From positions 62,001 to 126,000 of the forward strand of contig NZ_RBID01000018.1 of assembly GCF_003633895.1 (NCBI RefSeq): a DNA stretch of 64,000 nt, in the 5' to 3' direction. A program made the position numbers and the translations under genes. The stretch comes from Vogesella indigofera (GTDB lineage Bacteria > Pseudomonadota > Gammaproteobacteria > Burkholderiales > Chromobacteriaceae). How positions within the stretch are numbered: the first letter of the stretch is position 1; each line of letters opens with the position of its first letter. The notes beneath the pieces were generated by a model, which searched no databases, was not told the DNA's origin, and saw only the letters and a list, made by a program, of their open reading frames with translations. Shown one piece after another: positions 28,682 to 37,838 of this stretch.

Positions 28682-29295
28682 TGAAACGGCTATTGCTACT
28701 GCTGCTGTGCTGCAGCGGCAGCCTCGTCGCCAGCCCGGCAGACTTCATCCTGCAGCAGCAGGACGGAGCGCTGGTGGCCGCCCATGCCAACCGCCTCAAT
28801 CCCGGCCAGCCGTGGCTGCATGTCAGCGTCGCGGAACAGTCGCTCACCCTTTACGACCAGCGCGGCCTGCCGCAGAAGCGCTACACCGTGTCCACCGCCA
28901 GAAACGGCGTCGGCGAGCGCGTCAACAGCTACCAGACCCCGCGCGGCTGGCACCGGGTATGCGAACGCATCGGCGATGATGTCGCCGCCGACACCATCAT
29001 CTACCGGCGCAAGGTGACACCGTGGAAATACACGCCGCAACTGGCCGCCGAAAACCCGGACAAGGACTGGATCCTGACCCGCATCCTGTGGCTGTGCGGC
29101 CTGGAGCCGGGCAAAAACCAGGGCGGCGAGGTCGACAGCTATGACCGAGCCATCTACATCCACGGCGCCGGCCAGCACGTGCCGTTCGGCACGCCGACCT
29201 CGCGCGGCTGCGTGCGCATGCGCAACGAAGACGTGATCGAACTCTACAACCTGACCGCCAACGGCATCGACGTGCTGATCAGCGAAGAAAACTAG
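28681..29295 (+). CDS. L,D-transpeptidase (YkuD family), exported
   Basis: 204 residues. A signal peptide (MKRLLLLLLCCSGSLVAS) precedes a YkuD catalytic domain with IYIHGAG and TSRGCVRMRNEDV, the cysteine being the nucleophile. These enzymes cross-link peptidoglycan or attach lipoproteins to it. The ATG at 28681 shares bases with the tadA TGA and has AAGGAG 5 nt upstream; an overlapping GTG at 28678 is too close to it. Confidence 0.9.
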
Positions 29296-29297
29296 CC

Positions 29298-29714
29298 ATG
29301 CTCAACCTGACCACCCCGGCCCTGTTGTTTCCGGCCATTTCCCTGTTGCTGCTCGCCTACACCAACCGCTATCTGGCCTTGGCCAGCATCATCCGCAATC
29401 TGTATGACGACTATCAACAGACCCCCAGCGACAAGCTGGTCCGGCAGATCGGCAATCTGCGCCGCCGCATCGCGCTGATCAAGTGGATGCAGAGCATGGG
29501 CGTGGGCAGCCTGTTCCTGTGTGTGGTGGCCATGTTCCAGATCTACACCGGTTGGCCGCAGGCGGCACAGATCACCTTCGGCACCAGCCTGCTGCTGCTG
29601 ATCAGCTCGCTGGGCATGTCCTTACTGGAGTTGCGCATGTCGACCGACGCGCTGAATATTCTGCTGTCCGACCTGGTTGCCGCCGAACGCGCGCGCGACA
29701 AGAGCCCACGCTGA
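29298..29714 (+). CDS. DUF2721 membrane protein
   Basis: 138 residues with three predicted membrane helices (about 8-28, 70-88 and 92-112) and the family feature of an early Arg-rich loop (QIGNLRRRIALIKWMQ). Function unknown. It lies 2 nt after the L,D-transpeptidase stop and is probably its co-transcribed partner. The ncRNA candidate converges on its 3' end. Confidence 0.82.
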   Translation: MLNLTTPALLFPAISLLLLAYTNRYLALASIIRNLYDDYQQTPSDKLVRQIGNLRRRIALIKWMQSMGVGSLFLCVVAMFQIYTGWPQAAQITFGTSLLLLISSLGMSLLELRMSTDALNILLSDLVAAERARDKSPR

Positions 29715-29721
29715 CGCAGGC

Positions 29722-29753
29722 AAAAAAAAACCTCCCCAGCCTAGTGGGGAGGT
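29722..29753 (-). terminator. Terminator of the minus-strand RNA candidate
   Basis: ACCTCCCC/GGGGAGGT around an 8-nt loop, then a run of nine T on the minus strand. Confidence 0.85.
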
Positions 29754-29872
29754 AACACCCGTGTCGTACCTGCAAGGTTCCCGATGGAACACGCAATAAC
29801 AAGCGACGTTATTGCTCTTGAAGCAGCTGTCTCAACCATTTCCTTGCGAGCCACTTATGATGTTAGCCCCTC
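29722..29872 (-). ncRNA. Candidate structured RNA, 6S-like
   Basis: The minus strand shows a long-range closing stem (GGGG and TAACA at the 5' end against TGTTA and CCCC at the 3' end), a second long-range stem GCAAGG/CCTTGC, an apical hairpin GCAATAAC/GTTATTGC, and a 3' hairpin GTTCC-ATCG-GGAAC just before the descending strand, the position of the conserved 6S hairpin. It ends in a terminator with nine T (29722-29745). At 127-150 nt it is shorter than E. coli 6S RNA (184 nt). No convincing promoter; identity as ssrS is inference. Confidence 0.45.
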
Positions 29873-30042
29873 ATGATCCTCGCCCGGCCCTGATTTAAAC
29901 AAGCGTTTGAATCGTAAGGTGAGGTGCGTTTTCACGCAAGTGCTTTTTGGGCGCCGGCGGCGAAAACGGGTGATTTTGCAACACGCGGCGCGTGCGGCGC
30001 TGCCGCGCCGGGGCGCCGGTTTGATGCTAGAATACGGATACC

Positions 30043-30057
30043 GTCCGATTGCCGGAC
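30043..30057. promoter_or_regulatory. Palindrome upstream of the GntR-type gene
   Basis: GTCCG-ATTGC-CGGAC, a perfect 5-5-5 inverted repeat 58 bp before the start codon; a plausible autoregulatory operator. The rest of 29873-30114 is GC-rich with no gene seen. Confidence 0.35.
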
Positions 30058-30114
30058 AATATAAAGTTTACAATGCATGCCGCAACGCCCCCGTCGAATT
30101 CATCAGGAGCTTTA

Positions 30115-30786
30115 ATGAGCTTCAAGGCCAACGATTCCCTCACCGAACAGATTGCCCGCTTTCTCGGCAACCAGATCATCACCGGCAACATGCTGCCCGG
30201 CGAACGCATTCAGGAACTGCGCATTGCCGCGGAACTGAACGTCAGCCGCGGCTCGGTGCGCGAGGCCTTGCTGATCCTGCAGCGCCGCCACCTGGTCGAC
30301 ATCTATCCGCGTCGCGGCGCCATCGTCGCCAGCATGACCGCAAGCGACGTGCGCGATTTCTTCGAGCTGTGGTTCGTGCTGCTGGAACAGGCGGTATCGC
30401 ATCTGGCGCACAACTGGCAGAACGACGACCTCGCCGACTTCTTCGAGCTGATGACGGAGCTGGGCGAGTGCAACCGCAACGACGATCTTGACGGCTTCTA
30501 CCGCCACGGCGTCAGCTTTCTCGGTGCGCTGTACCAGCATGCCGGCAACCGCTACCTGGCGCAGACGCTGCACGACCTGCTGCCGCTGTCACAGCGTTGC
30601 CTGTTTGCCATCCTGCGCGCCGGCAAGAGCCGCATCGAACAGACCCACGACTTCCTCGACGGCCTGCTGCAGGCGATCATCGCCCGCGACCAGTCCAGGC
30701 TGCGCCAGATGATCCAGCAGTTCGGCCACGACTACAGCCAGCTGGCGCAAGCCTCGGCCACGGCGCTCGGCGCCGACGGCAGCTAA
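30115..30786 (+). CDS. GntR family regulator, FCD subfamily
   Basis: 223 residues. A winged helix (ELRIAAELNVSRGSVREALLILQRR) is followed by an all-helical FCD ligand domain (about 85-210) with the metal-binding Asp/His positions partly visible (HDLLP, THDFLDGLL). Family members respond to small carboxylates or sugars acids; the ligand is unknown. The ATG at 30115 with CAGGAG upstream is preferred to the longer frame from 30049. No obvious target gene is adjacent. Confidence 0.88.
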   Translation: MSFKANDSLTEQIARFLGNQIITGNMLPGERIQELRIAAELNVSRGSVREALLILQRRHLVDIYPRRGAIVASMTASDVRDFFELWFVLLEQAVSHLAHNWQNDDLADFFELMTELGECNRNDDLDGFYRHGVSFLGALYQHAGNRYLAQTLHDLLPLSQRCLFAILRAGKSRIEQTHDFLDGLLQAIIARDQSRLRQMIQQFGHDYSQLAQASATALGADGS

Positions 30787-30801
30787 GCCGCGACAGCCAT
30801 G

Positions 30802-30828
30802 AAAAAGGCGGCCTCGCGGCCGCCTTTT
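30802..30828. terminator. Bidirectional terminator, GntR gene and folA
   Basis: AAGGCGGCC/GGCCGCCTT (30805-30813 and 30818-30826) with A and T runs on either side. Confidence 0.88.
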
Positions 30829-30844
30829 GCTTGCTCACGCCGTG

Positions 30845-31339
30845 TCAGGCACGGCGCCGGTAATCGACAAAGCGGTACACCAGCCCGTTGGCCGCGGTCT
30901 GCGCCGGCTGCGACGTGGCCTGCCACTCCTCGTCACGCCACGCCGGGAAAGTGGCATCCCCGGCCACCTCCAGCTCGATATGGGTCAGCCGCAGCTGGTC
31001 GGCCAGCGGTAGCGCCTGGCGATACAGCTCGGCGCCGCCGATCACGCACACCTCGTCAACGTTGGCCGCCAGCGCCAGAGCCTCCTCCAGCGAATGCGCC
31101 ACCGTCACGCCCTCGTGCTGCCACTCCGACTGGCGGGTAATCACGATGTTCAGCCGGCCGGGCAAGGCGCGACCGATGGAATCGAAGGTCTTGCGCCCCA
31201 TGATCACCGGTTTGCCCAGCGTCACCGCCTTGAAGTGTTTCAGGTCTTCCGGCAGATGCCACGGCAGGGTGTTGGCGATGCCGATCACGTTGCCGCGCGC
31301 CATCGCCGCCACCAGGGTCAAGGTTGGCCGCACGCTCAT
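30845..31339 (-). CDS. folA: Dihydrofolate reductase
   Basis: 164 residues. NADPH-dependent reduction of dihydrofolate. [25 protein letters not shown] contains the Met-20-type loop, with [15 protein letters not shown] and [12 protein letters not shown] binding NADPH. The ATG at 31339 follows GGAGG at 7 nt and overlaps the thyA stop (ATGA); the longer frame is antisense to thyA. Two exact copies of the iterated motif lie in it, one in codons 3-7. Confidence 0.96.
   Translation of the reverse strand: MSVRPTLTLVAAMARGNVIGIANTLPWHLPEDLKHFKAVTLGKPVIMGRKTFDSIGRALPGRLNIVITRQSEWQHEGVTVAHSLEEALALAANVDEVCVIGGAELYRQALPLADQLRLTHIELEVAGDATFPAWRDEEWQATSQPAQTAANGLVYRFVDYRRRA
31057..31069 (-). repeat. Iterated 13-mer, exact copy (CGTTG form)
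   Basis: In folA, read as Ala-Ala-Asn-Val. Confidence 0.85.
31319..31331 (-). repeat. Iterated 13-mer, exact copy
   Basis: At the very start of folA, read as Arg-Pro-Thr-Leu, a different frame from the 31057 copy. Confidence 0.85.
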
Positions 31340-32130
31340 ACCGCCACCTCCGCCTTGATGTGCGGATGCGGGTCGTAGCCCTCCAGCGTGAAATCCCCGA
31401 ACTTGAAGGCAAACAGGTCGCTGACATCCGGGTTGATGCGCATCGTCGGCAACGGTCGCGGCTCGCGCGTCAGCTGCAGTTGCGCCTGCTGCAGATGGTT
31501 GCTGTACAGGTGGGCATCGCCCAGCGTGTGCACGAAGTCGCCCGGCTTGAGGCCGCACACCTGCGCCACCATCATGGTCAGCAGCGCGTAGCTGGCGATA
31601 TTGAACGGCACGCCGAGGAAGATATCAGCCGAGCGCTGGTACAGCTGGCACGACAGCTTGCCGTCGGCCACATAGAACTGGAACAGGCTGTGGCACGGCG
31701 GCAGTGCCATCTCGTCCACCAGCGCCGGGTTCCACGCCGACACCATCAGCCGACGCGAATCGGGATTGCGCCGGATCATGTCCAGCAGGTTGGCGATCTG
31801 GTCGATATGGCGACCATCCGGCGCCGGCCAGCTGCGCCACTGGTAGCCGTATACCGGACCGAGGTCGCCGTTCTCGTCCGCCCACTCGTCCCAGATACGG
31901 ACACCGTTTTCCTGCAGGTAGCGGATATTGGTGTCGCCGGACAGAAACCACAGCAGTTCGTGAATGATGGAACGCAGGTGACACTTCTTGGTGGTCACCA
32001 GCGGAAAACCTGCGGCGAGGTCGAAGCGCATCTGGTAGCCGAATACCGAACGGGTGCCGGTGCCGGTGCGGTCGGACTTGTCAACGCCGTGCGTCAGCAC
32101 GTGCTGCATCAGGTCGAGATACTGTTTCAT
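31336..32130 (-). CDS. thyA: Thymidylate synthase ThyA
   Basis: 264 residues, the same length as E. coli ThyA. It methylates dUMP with methylene-tetrahydrofolate, producing the dihydrofolate that FolA recycles. The catalytic cysteine is in [12 protein letters not shown], with [11 protein letters not shown]-type phosphate-binding arginine residues near the N-terminus ([15 protein letters not shown]) and [16 protein letters not shown]. Translationally coupled to folA. Confidence 0.97.
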   Translation of the reverse strand: MKQYLDLMQHVLTHGVDKSDRTGTGTRSVFGYQMRFDLAAGFPLVTTKKCHLRSIIHELLWFLSGDTNIRYLQENGVRIWDEWADENGDLGPVYGYQWRSWPAPDGRHIDQIANLLDMIRRNPDSRRLMVSAWNPALVDEMALPPCHSLFQFYVADGKLSCQLYQRSADIFLGVPFNIASYALLTMMVAQVCGLKPGDFVHTLGDAHLYSNHLQQAQLQLTREPRPLPTMRINPDVSDLFAFKFGDFTLEGYDPHPHIKAEVAV

Positions 32131-32269
32131 GACAGCGCCTGTGAATTGAATGCGCCAATTCTACTATCAACCGCAGGCGACGACACCAGCCGCGCGGCGC
32201 GCAGAGCACAGGCAAATGCGCTACCATCGCGCATCGAATCACTAATCCACAGGGTCACATCACCGCGCC

Positions 32270-33433
32270 ATGGCTGAAGACTCAGACAAGGAAGACCGCA
32301 CCGAGTCACCCTCGGCGCGGAAGCTCGAACAGGCGCGCGAGGACGGCAACGTCCCGCGCTCGCGCGAGCTGAACACCTTTGCCGTCACCATGGCAGGCCT
32401 GGCCCTGCTCATCGCCACCGGCGGCCAGCTGTTCGCCGCCATGAAGGAAAGCATGATCGCCTGGTTTACCTTCAACCAGGAAAGCCTGCGCGACCCGCTG
32501 GTGATCATGGAGCGGCTACGGCAGAGCGTGCAGGACACCCTGCTGCAAATGGCGCCGCTGCTGGGCGGGCTGTTGCTGGTGGCGGCGCTAACACCGCTGC
32601 TGATCGGCGGCTGGAACTTCACCAGCAAGGGCTTCATGCCCAATTTCGGCAAGCTCAACCCGCTCAGCGGCATCAAGCGGCTGTTCTCGGTCAATGCCGC
32701 CACCGAAGGGCTGAAGGCGGTACTGAAAAGCGCACTGATCGGCGGCGTCGCCACCTGGGCAATCTGGAACGAGCGCGACGAGCTGATGGGGCTGATCAGC
32801 ATGCCGCTGGATGGCGCGCTGCTGAAGCTGGTGGCACTGATGGAGCACACCTTTCTGATGGTGGTCGGCGCCATGCTGCTGCTGGTGGTACTGGATGTGC
32901 CGTTCCAGCTGTGGCAGTACCACAAGAACCTGCGCATGACCAAGGATGAAGTGAAGCAGGAATACAAGCAGCAGGAAGGCTCGCCCGAGGTCAAGGGCCG
33001 CATCCGCCAGCTGCAGCGCGAGGCGGCACGCAAACGCATGATGCAGGAGATTCCCAACGCCAACGTTATTGTTACCAACCCGACTCACTACGCCGTTGCA
33101 TTCAAGTATGATGAAGAGATGGCCGCACCGGTGCTGATCGCCAAGGGCAGCCTGAAGCTGGCCGAGCGCATCATCAACGCAGGACAGGAACACCGCATCG
33201 CCATCCTGCGCGCGCCCAGTTTTGCCCGCGCGCTGTACTTCAACGTCGAGCTGGGCGAGCAGATACCGTCGCAGCTGTATACCGCTGCCGCGCAGGTGCT
33301 GGCCTATATTCACTAGCTGAAGCACTTCGAGCAAAGCGGCGGTCTGGCCCCGGTGTTCCCCGAGCAGCTGGACGTCCCTGCCGAACTTGACCCCGAAAGC
33401 AAACGCCAGCAACATACGCCGCCAAAAACCTAA
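32270..33433 (+). CDS. flhB: Flagellar export protein FlhB, with an in-frame amber codon near the end
   Basis: The first 348 codons give a normal FlhB: N-terminal KTEPPT-like segment (EDRTESPSARKLEQAREDG), four membrane helices and the NPTHYAV autocleavage site. A TAG at 33314-33316 interrupts the frame, but the next 38 codons (LKHFEQSGGLAPVFPEQLDV, then PAELDPES) continue the usual FlhB tail to a TAA at 33431. CAG to TAG would explain it. The protein made is probably 348 residues; read-through would give 387. The tail is largely dispensable in studied FlhB, so export may still work. First gene before flhA. Confidence 0.85.
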
Positions 33434-33457
33434 CGCAGCACGTCATCGCAACGAGGC

Positions 33458-35539
33458 ATGAACACACTGCAGGACTTCCTGAAAAAGATTGATCTGAACA
33501 CCCTGGCAGGCCCGGTCCTGATCATCCTGGTTCTGGCCATGATGGTGTTGCCGCTGCCGCCGGTGCTGCTGGACATCTTCTTTACCTTCAATATTGCCGT
33601 CTCCATCATCGTGCTGATGGTGGGTATCAACACGCGCGAACCGCTGGAATTCTCCTCCTTTCCCTCGGTACTGCTGATCACCACCCTGCTGCGCCTGTCG
33701 CTGAACGTGGCCAGCAGCCGGGTGATCCTGCTGGAAGGCCATAACGGCTCCGCCGCCGCCGGCGCGGTGATCGAATCCTTTGCCCACTTCCTGATTGGCG
33801 ACAACGTCACCATCGGCATCGTGGTGTTCATCATCCTGACCATCATCAACTTCGTGGTGATCACCAAGGGTGCCGGCCGTATAGCCGAAGTCTCGGCCCG
33901 CTTCGCGCTGGACGCGATGCCCGGCAAGCAGATGGCGATCGATGCCGACCTCAATGCCGGCCTGATCGGCGAGGACGAGGCGCGCACCCGCCGCGCCAAG
34001 ATCGGCGAAGAGGCCAACTTCTTCGGCTCGATGGACGGTGCCTCCAAGTTCGTGCGCGGCGATGCCGTGGCCGGCATCATGATCATCGTGATCAACATCG
34101 TCGGCGGCCTGATCATCGGCATCGTGCAGCACGACCTGCCGGTGGCCGAAGCCGCCGAAACCTATACCCTGCTCACCATCGGCGATGGCCTGGTGGCGCA
34201 GATCCCGGCGCTGATCATCTCCACCGCCGCCGGCATGGTGGTGGCACGCGTCGGTACCGAAAAAGGCCTGTCGGAACAGCTGCTGGGGCAGATGTTTGCC
34301 AACCCGACGGTGCTGTACCTCACCGCCGCGGTGATCGGCATGCTGGGCCTGATCCCGAACATGCCGCACGTCGCCTTCCTGATGATCGCCGCCATCCTCG
34401 CCGGCAGTGCCCGCTGGCTGGAAATCAGCGCCGCGCGCCGCGCTACGCAGCCGGCCGAAATCGAGGTGCTGCCACCGGCGGTGCTGGACCAGCCGCTGAC
34501 CGAAGTCAGCTGGAAAGACGTGCAGCCGGTCGATGCCCTCGGACTGGAGGTCGGCTACCGCCTGATCCCACTGGTCGATCGCGAGCAGGACGGCGAGCTG
34601 CTGCGCCGCATCCGCGGCATCCGCAAGAAAATGGCGCAGGAACTCGGCTTCCTGGTGCCGCCGGTACACATCCGCGACAACCTGGAAATCCGCCCCAATG
34701 CCTACCGCATCCTGCTCAAGGGCGTGGAGGTGGGCAGCGGCGAGGCCTTCGTCGGCCAGTTCATGGCCATCAACCCCGGCCAGGTCAGCGGCGAGCTGCA
34801 AGGCACCCCGACGACCGATCCGGCCTTCGGCCTGCCGGCGATCTGGATCGACGCCAGCAAACGCGACGAGGCGCAGACGCTGGGCTATACCGTGGTCGAC
34901 GCCAGCACCGTGGTCGCCACCCACCTGTCCAACCTGCTGCAGACCCACGCCGCCGAACTGCTTGGCCGCGAGGAAGTGCAGGCGCTGATCGACCATCAGG
35001 CCAAGGAAGCACCGAAGCTGATCGAGGACCTGGTGCCGAAGGTGGTGCCGATCGGCACCCTGCAGAAAGTGCTGCAGCAGCTCTTGACCGACGGCATCCA
35101 CCTGCGCGACTTCCGTACCATCATCGAGACGCTGGCCGATCACGTCGGCGTCACCGCCGACATCGACGAGCTGACCTCGGCGGTGCGTACCGCGCTGTCG
35201 CGCGCCATCGTGCAGCAGCTGTTCCCCGGCGAACAGGAGCTGCCGCTGATGACCTTGGACCCGCAGCTGGAAGGCATCCTGCTGCAGGCGGTACAGAGCA
35301 AGGGCGGCGGTCTGGAGCCGGGGCTGGCAGAAAACCTGCTGGCCAATGCCGCGGAACAATCGGAACAAGTCGAAAACCAGGGCTTTAATCCCGTATTATT
35401 GACCCCACCGGCATTACGGCCTTTGCTGGCACGCTTTCTGCGCCGCGCCCTGCCGCAGTTACGCGTGATTTCGCATAATGAAATACCGGACAGCAAATCC
35501 ATTCGTATAATTGCGGTGATCGGGGGGAGCAAAAGCTAA
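33458..35539 (+). CDS. flhA: Flagellar export protein FlhA
   Basis: 693 residues. Core of the type III export gate. Seven to eight membrane helices occupy the first 330 residues, with the FHIPEP-type loop (GMVVARVGTEKGLSEQLLGQ after it) and the conserved GRIAEVSARFALDAMPGKQMAIDADL stretch represented in part. The cytoplasmic domain (about 350-690) binds chaperone-substrate complexes. Start codon 25 nt after the TAA that ends the flhB tail, with CGAGG upstream. Confidence 0.97.
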   Translation: MNTLQDFLKKIDLNTLAGPVLIILVLAMMVLPLPPVLLDIFFTFNIAVSIIVLMVGINTREPLEFSSFPSVLLITTLLRLSLNVASSRVILLEGHNGSAAAGAVIESFAHFLIGDNVTIGIVVFIILTIINFVVITKGAGRIAEVSARFALDAMPGKQMAIDADLNAGLIGEDEARTRRAKIGEEANFFGSMDGASKFVRGDAVAGIMIIVINIVGGLIIGIVQHDLPVAEAAETYTLLTIGDGLVAQIPALIISTAAGMVVARVGTEKGLSEQLLGQMFANPTVLYLTAAVIGMLGLIPNMPHVAFLMIAAILAGSARWLEISAARRATQPAEIEVLPPAVLDQPLTEVSWKDVQPVDALGLEVGYRLIPLVDREQDGELLRRIRGIRKKMAQELGFLVPPVHIRDNLEIRPNAYRILLKGVEVGSGEAFVGQFMAINPGQVSGELQGTPTTDPAFGLPAIWIDASKRDEAQTLGYTVVDASTVVATHLSNLLQTHAAELLGREEVQALIDHQAKEAPKLIEDLVPKVVPIGTLQKVLQQLLTDGIHLRDFRTIIETLADHVGVTADIDELTSAVRTALSRAIVQQLFPGEQELPLMTLDPQLEGILLQAVQSKGGGLEPGLAENLLANAAEQSEQVENQGFNPVLLTPPALRPLLARFLRRALPQLRVISHNEIPDSKSIRIIAVIGGSKS

Positions 35540-35545
35540 CGCATC

Positions 35546-36976
35546 ATGGTGGTCAGAAAGTTCTACGGCAAAACAACACGGGATGCGCTACGCCAGGTTC
35601 GTGAAGAACTGGGCGCCGATGCGCTGATCCTGTCCAACCGCCCTACCCTGGGCGGTGGCGTAGAGATCATGGCCGTCGCCGATGCCGATGTTTCCGCGCT
35701 GGCCACCACTCTGACACCGCCGTCGCAGCCGAAACACCCGCCGCGCAATGCGCCGACACCGTCTCCGGTGCCCGCGCCCGCCGCCACTGGCGGCAGCATG
35801 AACCGCGCCATCGCCCGCACCTACGCGATGCCGGTGGAGCCGCTGGAAGCGCCGGCGGTACCGACACCGCCGCCACCACCGCAGGCGAAAGCCAGCACCG
35901 AACCGAAACCGTTCCTCGCCCACGTGCAGGGCAACAGCCCGCCACCGAAGGCGGCGCCACAGCCGCAAGCGGCACCGGCCCGGCCTGCGGCCAACGTTGC
36001 CAGCAGCAACGATGCCGAGCGCGAGCAGATGGCGCAGGAACTGAAACAGATCGGCGACGAGATCAAGCAGCTGCGCAGCCTGCTGCAAAGCCAGCTGGCC
36101 GGTTTTGCCTGGTCGGACATGGAGCAGCGCACGCCCAACCGTGCCGAGCTGTTCCGCCACCTGCTTACCGCCGGCTTCAGCTCGACGCTGATCCGCCAGC
36201 TGACACAGAAGCTGCCGCCGCAGTACGAAGGCGATGTCGCGCAGAAGTGGGCGCGCTCGGCGCTGATCCACAACCTGAAGTGCATGGATCCGCAGCACGA
36301 CCCGATCGAGCGCGGCGGCATCTATGCGCTGGTCGGCCCCACCGGCGTCGGCAAGACCACCACCGTCGCCAAGCTGGCCGCCCGCGCCACCATGCGCCAC
36401 GGCGCGCAGAACGTGGCGCTGATCACCACCGACACCTACCGGATCGGCGCCCAGGACCAGCTGCGCATCTACGGCAAGATCCTTGGCGTACCGGTGTTCT
36501 CGGTGCAGAACGAAGGCGACCTGCAGCTGACGCTGGCTGATCTGGCGCAGCGCAAGATCGTGCTGATCGACACCGTCGGCATGGGCCAGCGCGACGCGCG
36601 GGTACAGGCACAGCTGGACATGTTCAACCAGACCGGCCGCCCGGTGGAGCGCCTGCTGCTGCTGGCCGCCAACGCCGACGGCCACACGCTGGAAGACGTG
36701 GTACGCCACTACCGCGGCGACGGTCTCGCCGGCGCTATCCTGTCCAAGATCGACGAGGCGCTGATGCTGGGGCCGGGGCTCGACGTCGTCATCCGCCACC
36801 GCCTGCGCCTGTTCTACGTCACCAACGGCCAGCGCGTGCCGGAAGACATCCACGCCGCCCATGCCGAGCTGCTGATCGACCGCGCGCTGCGCGCCGCGCA
36901 GCTGGCCTCGCCGTTCAATCCGGAAAGCGATGAAATGGCGATGCTCAATGCCGCGCAGTCCGGCTGGCTGTCATGA
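35546..36976 (+). CDS. flhF: Flagellar SRP-like GTPase FlhF
   Basis: 476 residues. Sets number and place of polar flagella. A B-domain (KFYGKTTRDALRQVREELGADA) and a long proline/alanine-rich linker (about 75-160) precede the NG GTPase: GPTGVGKTTT at about 264, TTDTYRIGAQDQL and DTVGMGQRD. The stop overlaps the next start (ATGA at 36973-36976). Polar flagellation is inferred from FlhF/FlhG presence. Confidence 0.95.
   Translation: MVVRKFYGKTTRDALRQVREELGADALILSNRPTLGGGVEIMAVADADVSALATTLTPPSQPKHPPRNAPTPSPVPAPAATGGSMNRAIARTYAMPVEPLEAPAVPTPPPPPQAKASTEPKPFLAHVQGNSPPPKAAPQPQAAPARPAANVASSNDAEREQMAQELKQIGDEIKQLRSLLQSQLAGFAWSDMEQRTPNRAELFRHLLTAGFSSTLIRQLTQKLPPQYEGDVAQKWARSALIHNLKCMDPQHDPIERGGIYALVGPTGVGKTTTVAKLAARATMRHGAQNVALITTDTYRIGAQDQLRIYGKILGVPVFSVQNEGDLQLTLADLAQRKIVLIDTVGMGQRDARVQAQLDMFNQTGRPVERLLLLAANADGHTLEDVVRHYRGDGLAGAILSKIDEALMLGPGLDVVIRHRLRLFYVTNGQRVPEDIHAAHAELLIDRALRAAQLASPFNPESDEMAMLNAAQSGWLS
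35987..35999 (+). repeat. Iterated 13-mer, exact copy (CGTTG form)
   Basis: In the flhF linker region, read as Ala-Ala-Asn-Val. Confidence 0.85.
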
Positions 36977-37836
36977 GCGTGCTGGATCAGGCTTCCGGCC
37001 TGCGCCGCCAGGCGCTGCACGACTACCCGCCGTCCTTCGCCTTTTTCGGCGCCGACCACTGCGGCCAGAGCACCGTTGCCGGCGAGCTGGCGGCGGCGCT
37101 GGCGCTGCAACGGCAACGCCCGCTGCTGATCGAGCACCGCAACGGCCAGCAACTGGCACGCCGCCTCGGCTTGCCGGCCGCCGGCACGCTGGGCAGCGTC
37201 GCGGTCAGCCTCGGCGATCTCAACGAGCTGATGGTCAGCAACCGCCACGGCCTGACCCTGGTCAACCTCGCCGCCAGCGTCGACGAGCGCACGCGGCTGT
37301 CGCCGCGCATCTGGCGCCGCCTGATCAACGAGTTCGCGTCGGTGGAACAGGACGCGGCGCTGCTGCTGCTGGATACCCCGCCGCTGAGCGAAGATCCCGG
37401 CCCCTGCTGCATCGCCGACAACCTGGTGCTGGTGCTGACCCCGTCCTCCGACAGCCTGATGGGCGGCTACGCACAGCTGAAACGGCTGGCGCAGGACTAC
37501 GCGCGCCGCCGCTTCAACGTGCTGGTCAACCGTGCGGCCAACTTTGACGAGGCGCAGGCGATCTTCAGCCGCCTGCAGCGCGTGGCCGGCGACTACCTGC
37601 CGGTCGGCCTGCGCTGGGTCGGTTTCGTCCCTGATGACAACACCATCAGAAAGAGTCAGACTTTACGGCGCCCGGTGGTGGAGGCGTTTCCGGACAGCGA
37701 GGCGGCGCACGCCTACCTGCAGCTGGCGCAGATGCTGCCGCAGTGGCACGCGCCCGACGACGACACCCCGCGCGGCAGTTATCTCGAACATCTTTTAATG
37801 ACAAGCAAAGCGCTTGCAGATTTGACAGGTCATTAA
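36973..37836 (+). CDS. flhG: FlhG/FleN-like MinD-family protein with degenerate ATP site
   Basis: 287 residues. Position after flhF and overall layout are those of FlhG, which limits flagellar number. The deviant Walker A motif, normally KGGVGKT, reads GADHCGQST here, with neither lysine, and the Walker A' aspartate is replaced (LLIEHRNG). The Walker B-like LLLLDTPP remains, as do LVLTPSSDSLMGGYAQLK and VLVNRAANFDEAQ. It may bind no ATP or act only as a scaffold. A one-mismatch copy of the iterated motif is at 37534-37546. Confidence 0.82.
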   Translation: MSVLDQASGLRRQALHDYPPSFAFFGADHCGQSTVAGELAAALALQRQRPLLIEHRNGQQLARRLGLPAAGTLGSVAVSLGDLNELMVSNRHGLTLVNLAASVDERTRLSPRIWRRLINEFASVEQDAALLLLDTPPLSEDPGPCCIADNLVLVLTPSSDSLMGGYAQLKRLAQDYARRRFNVLVNRAANFDEAQAIFSRLQRVAGDYLPVGLRWVGFVPDDNTIRKSQTLRRPVVEAFPDSEAAHAYLQLAQMLPQWHAPDDDTPRGSYLEHLLMTSKALADLTGH

Positions 37837-37838
37837 AT

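Noticed and set aside
29907-30491. Plus-strand frame of 194 codons before and over the GntR gene
   Set aside because: Overlaps a confident GntR-FCD gene in another frame; Arg-rich shadow.
33443-35368. Minus-strand frame of 641 codons opposite flhA
   Set aside because: Shadow of FlhA.
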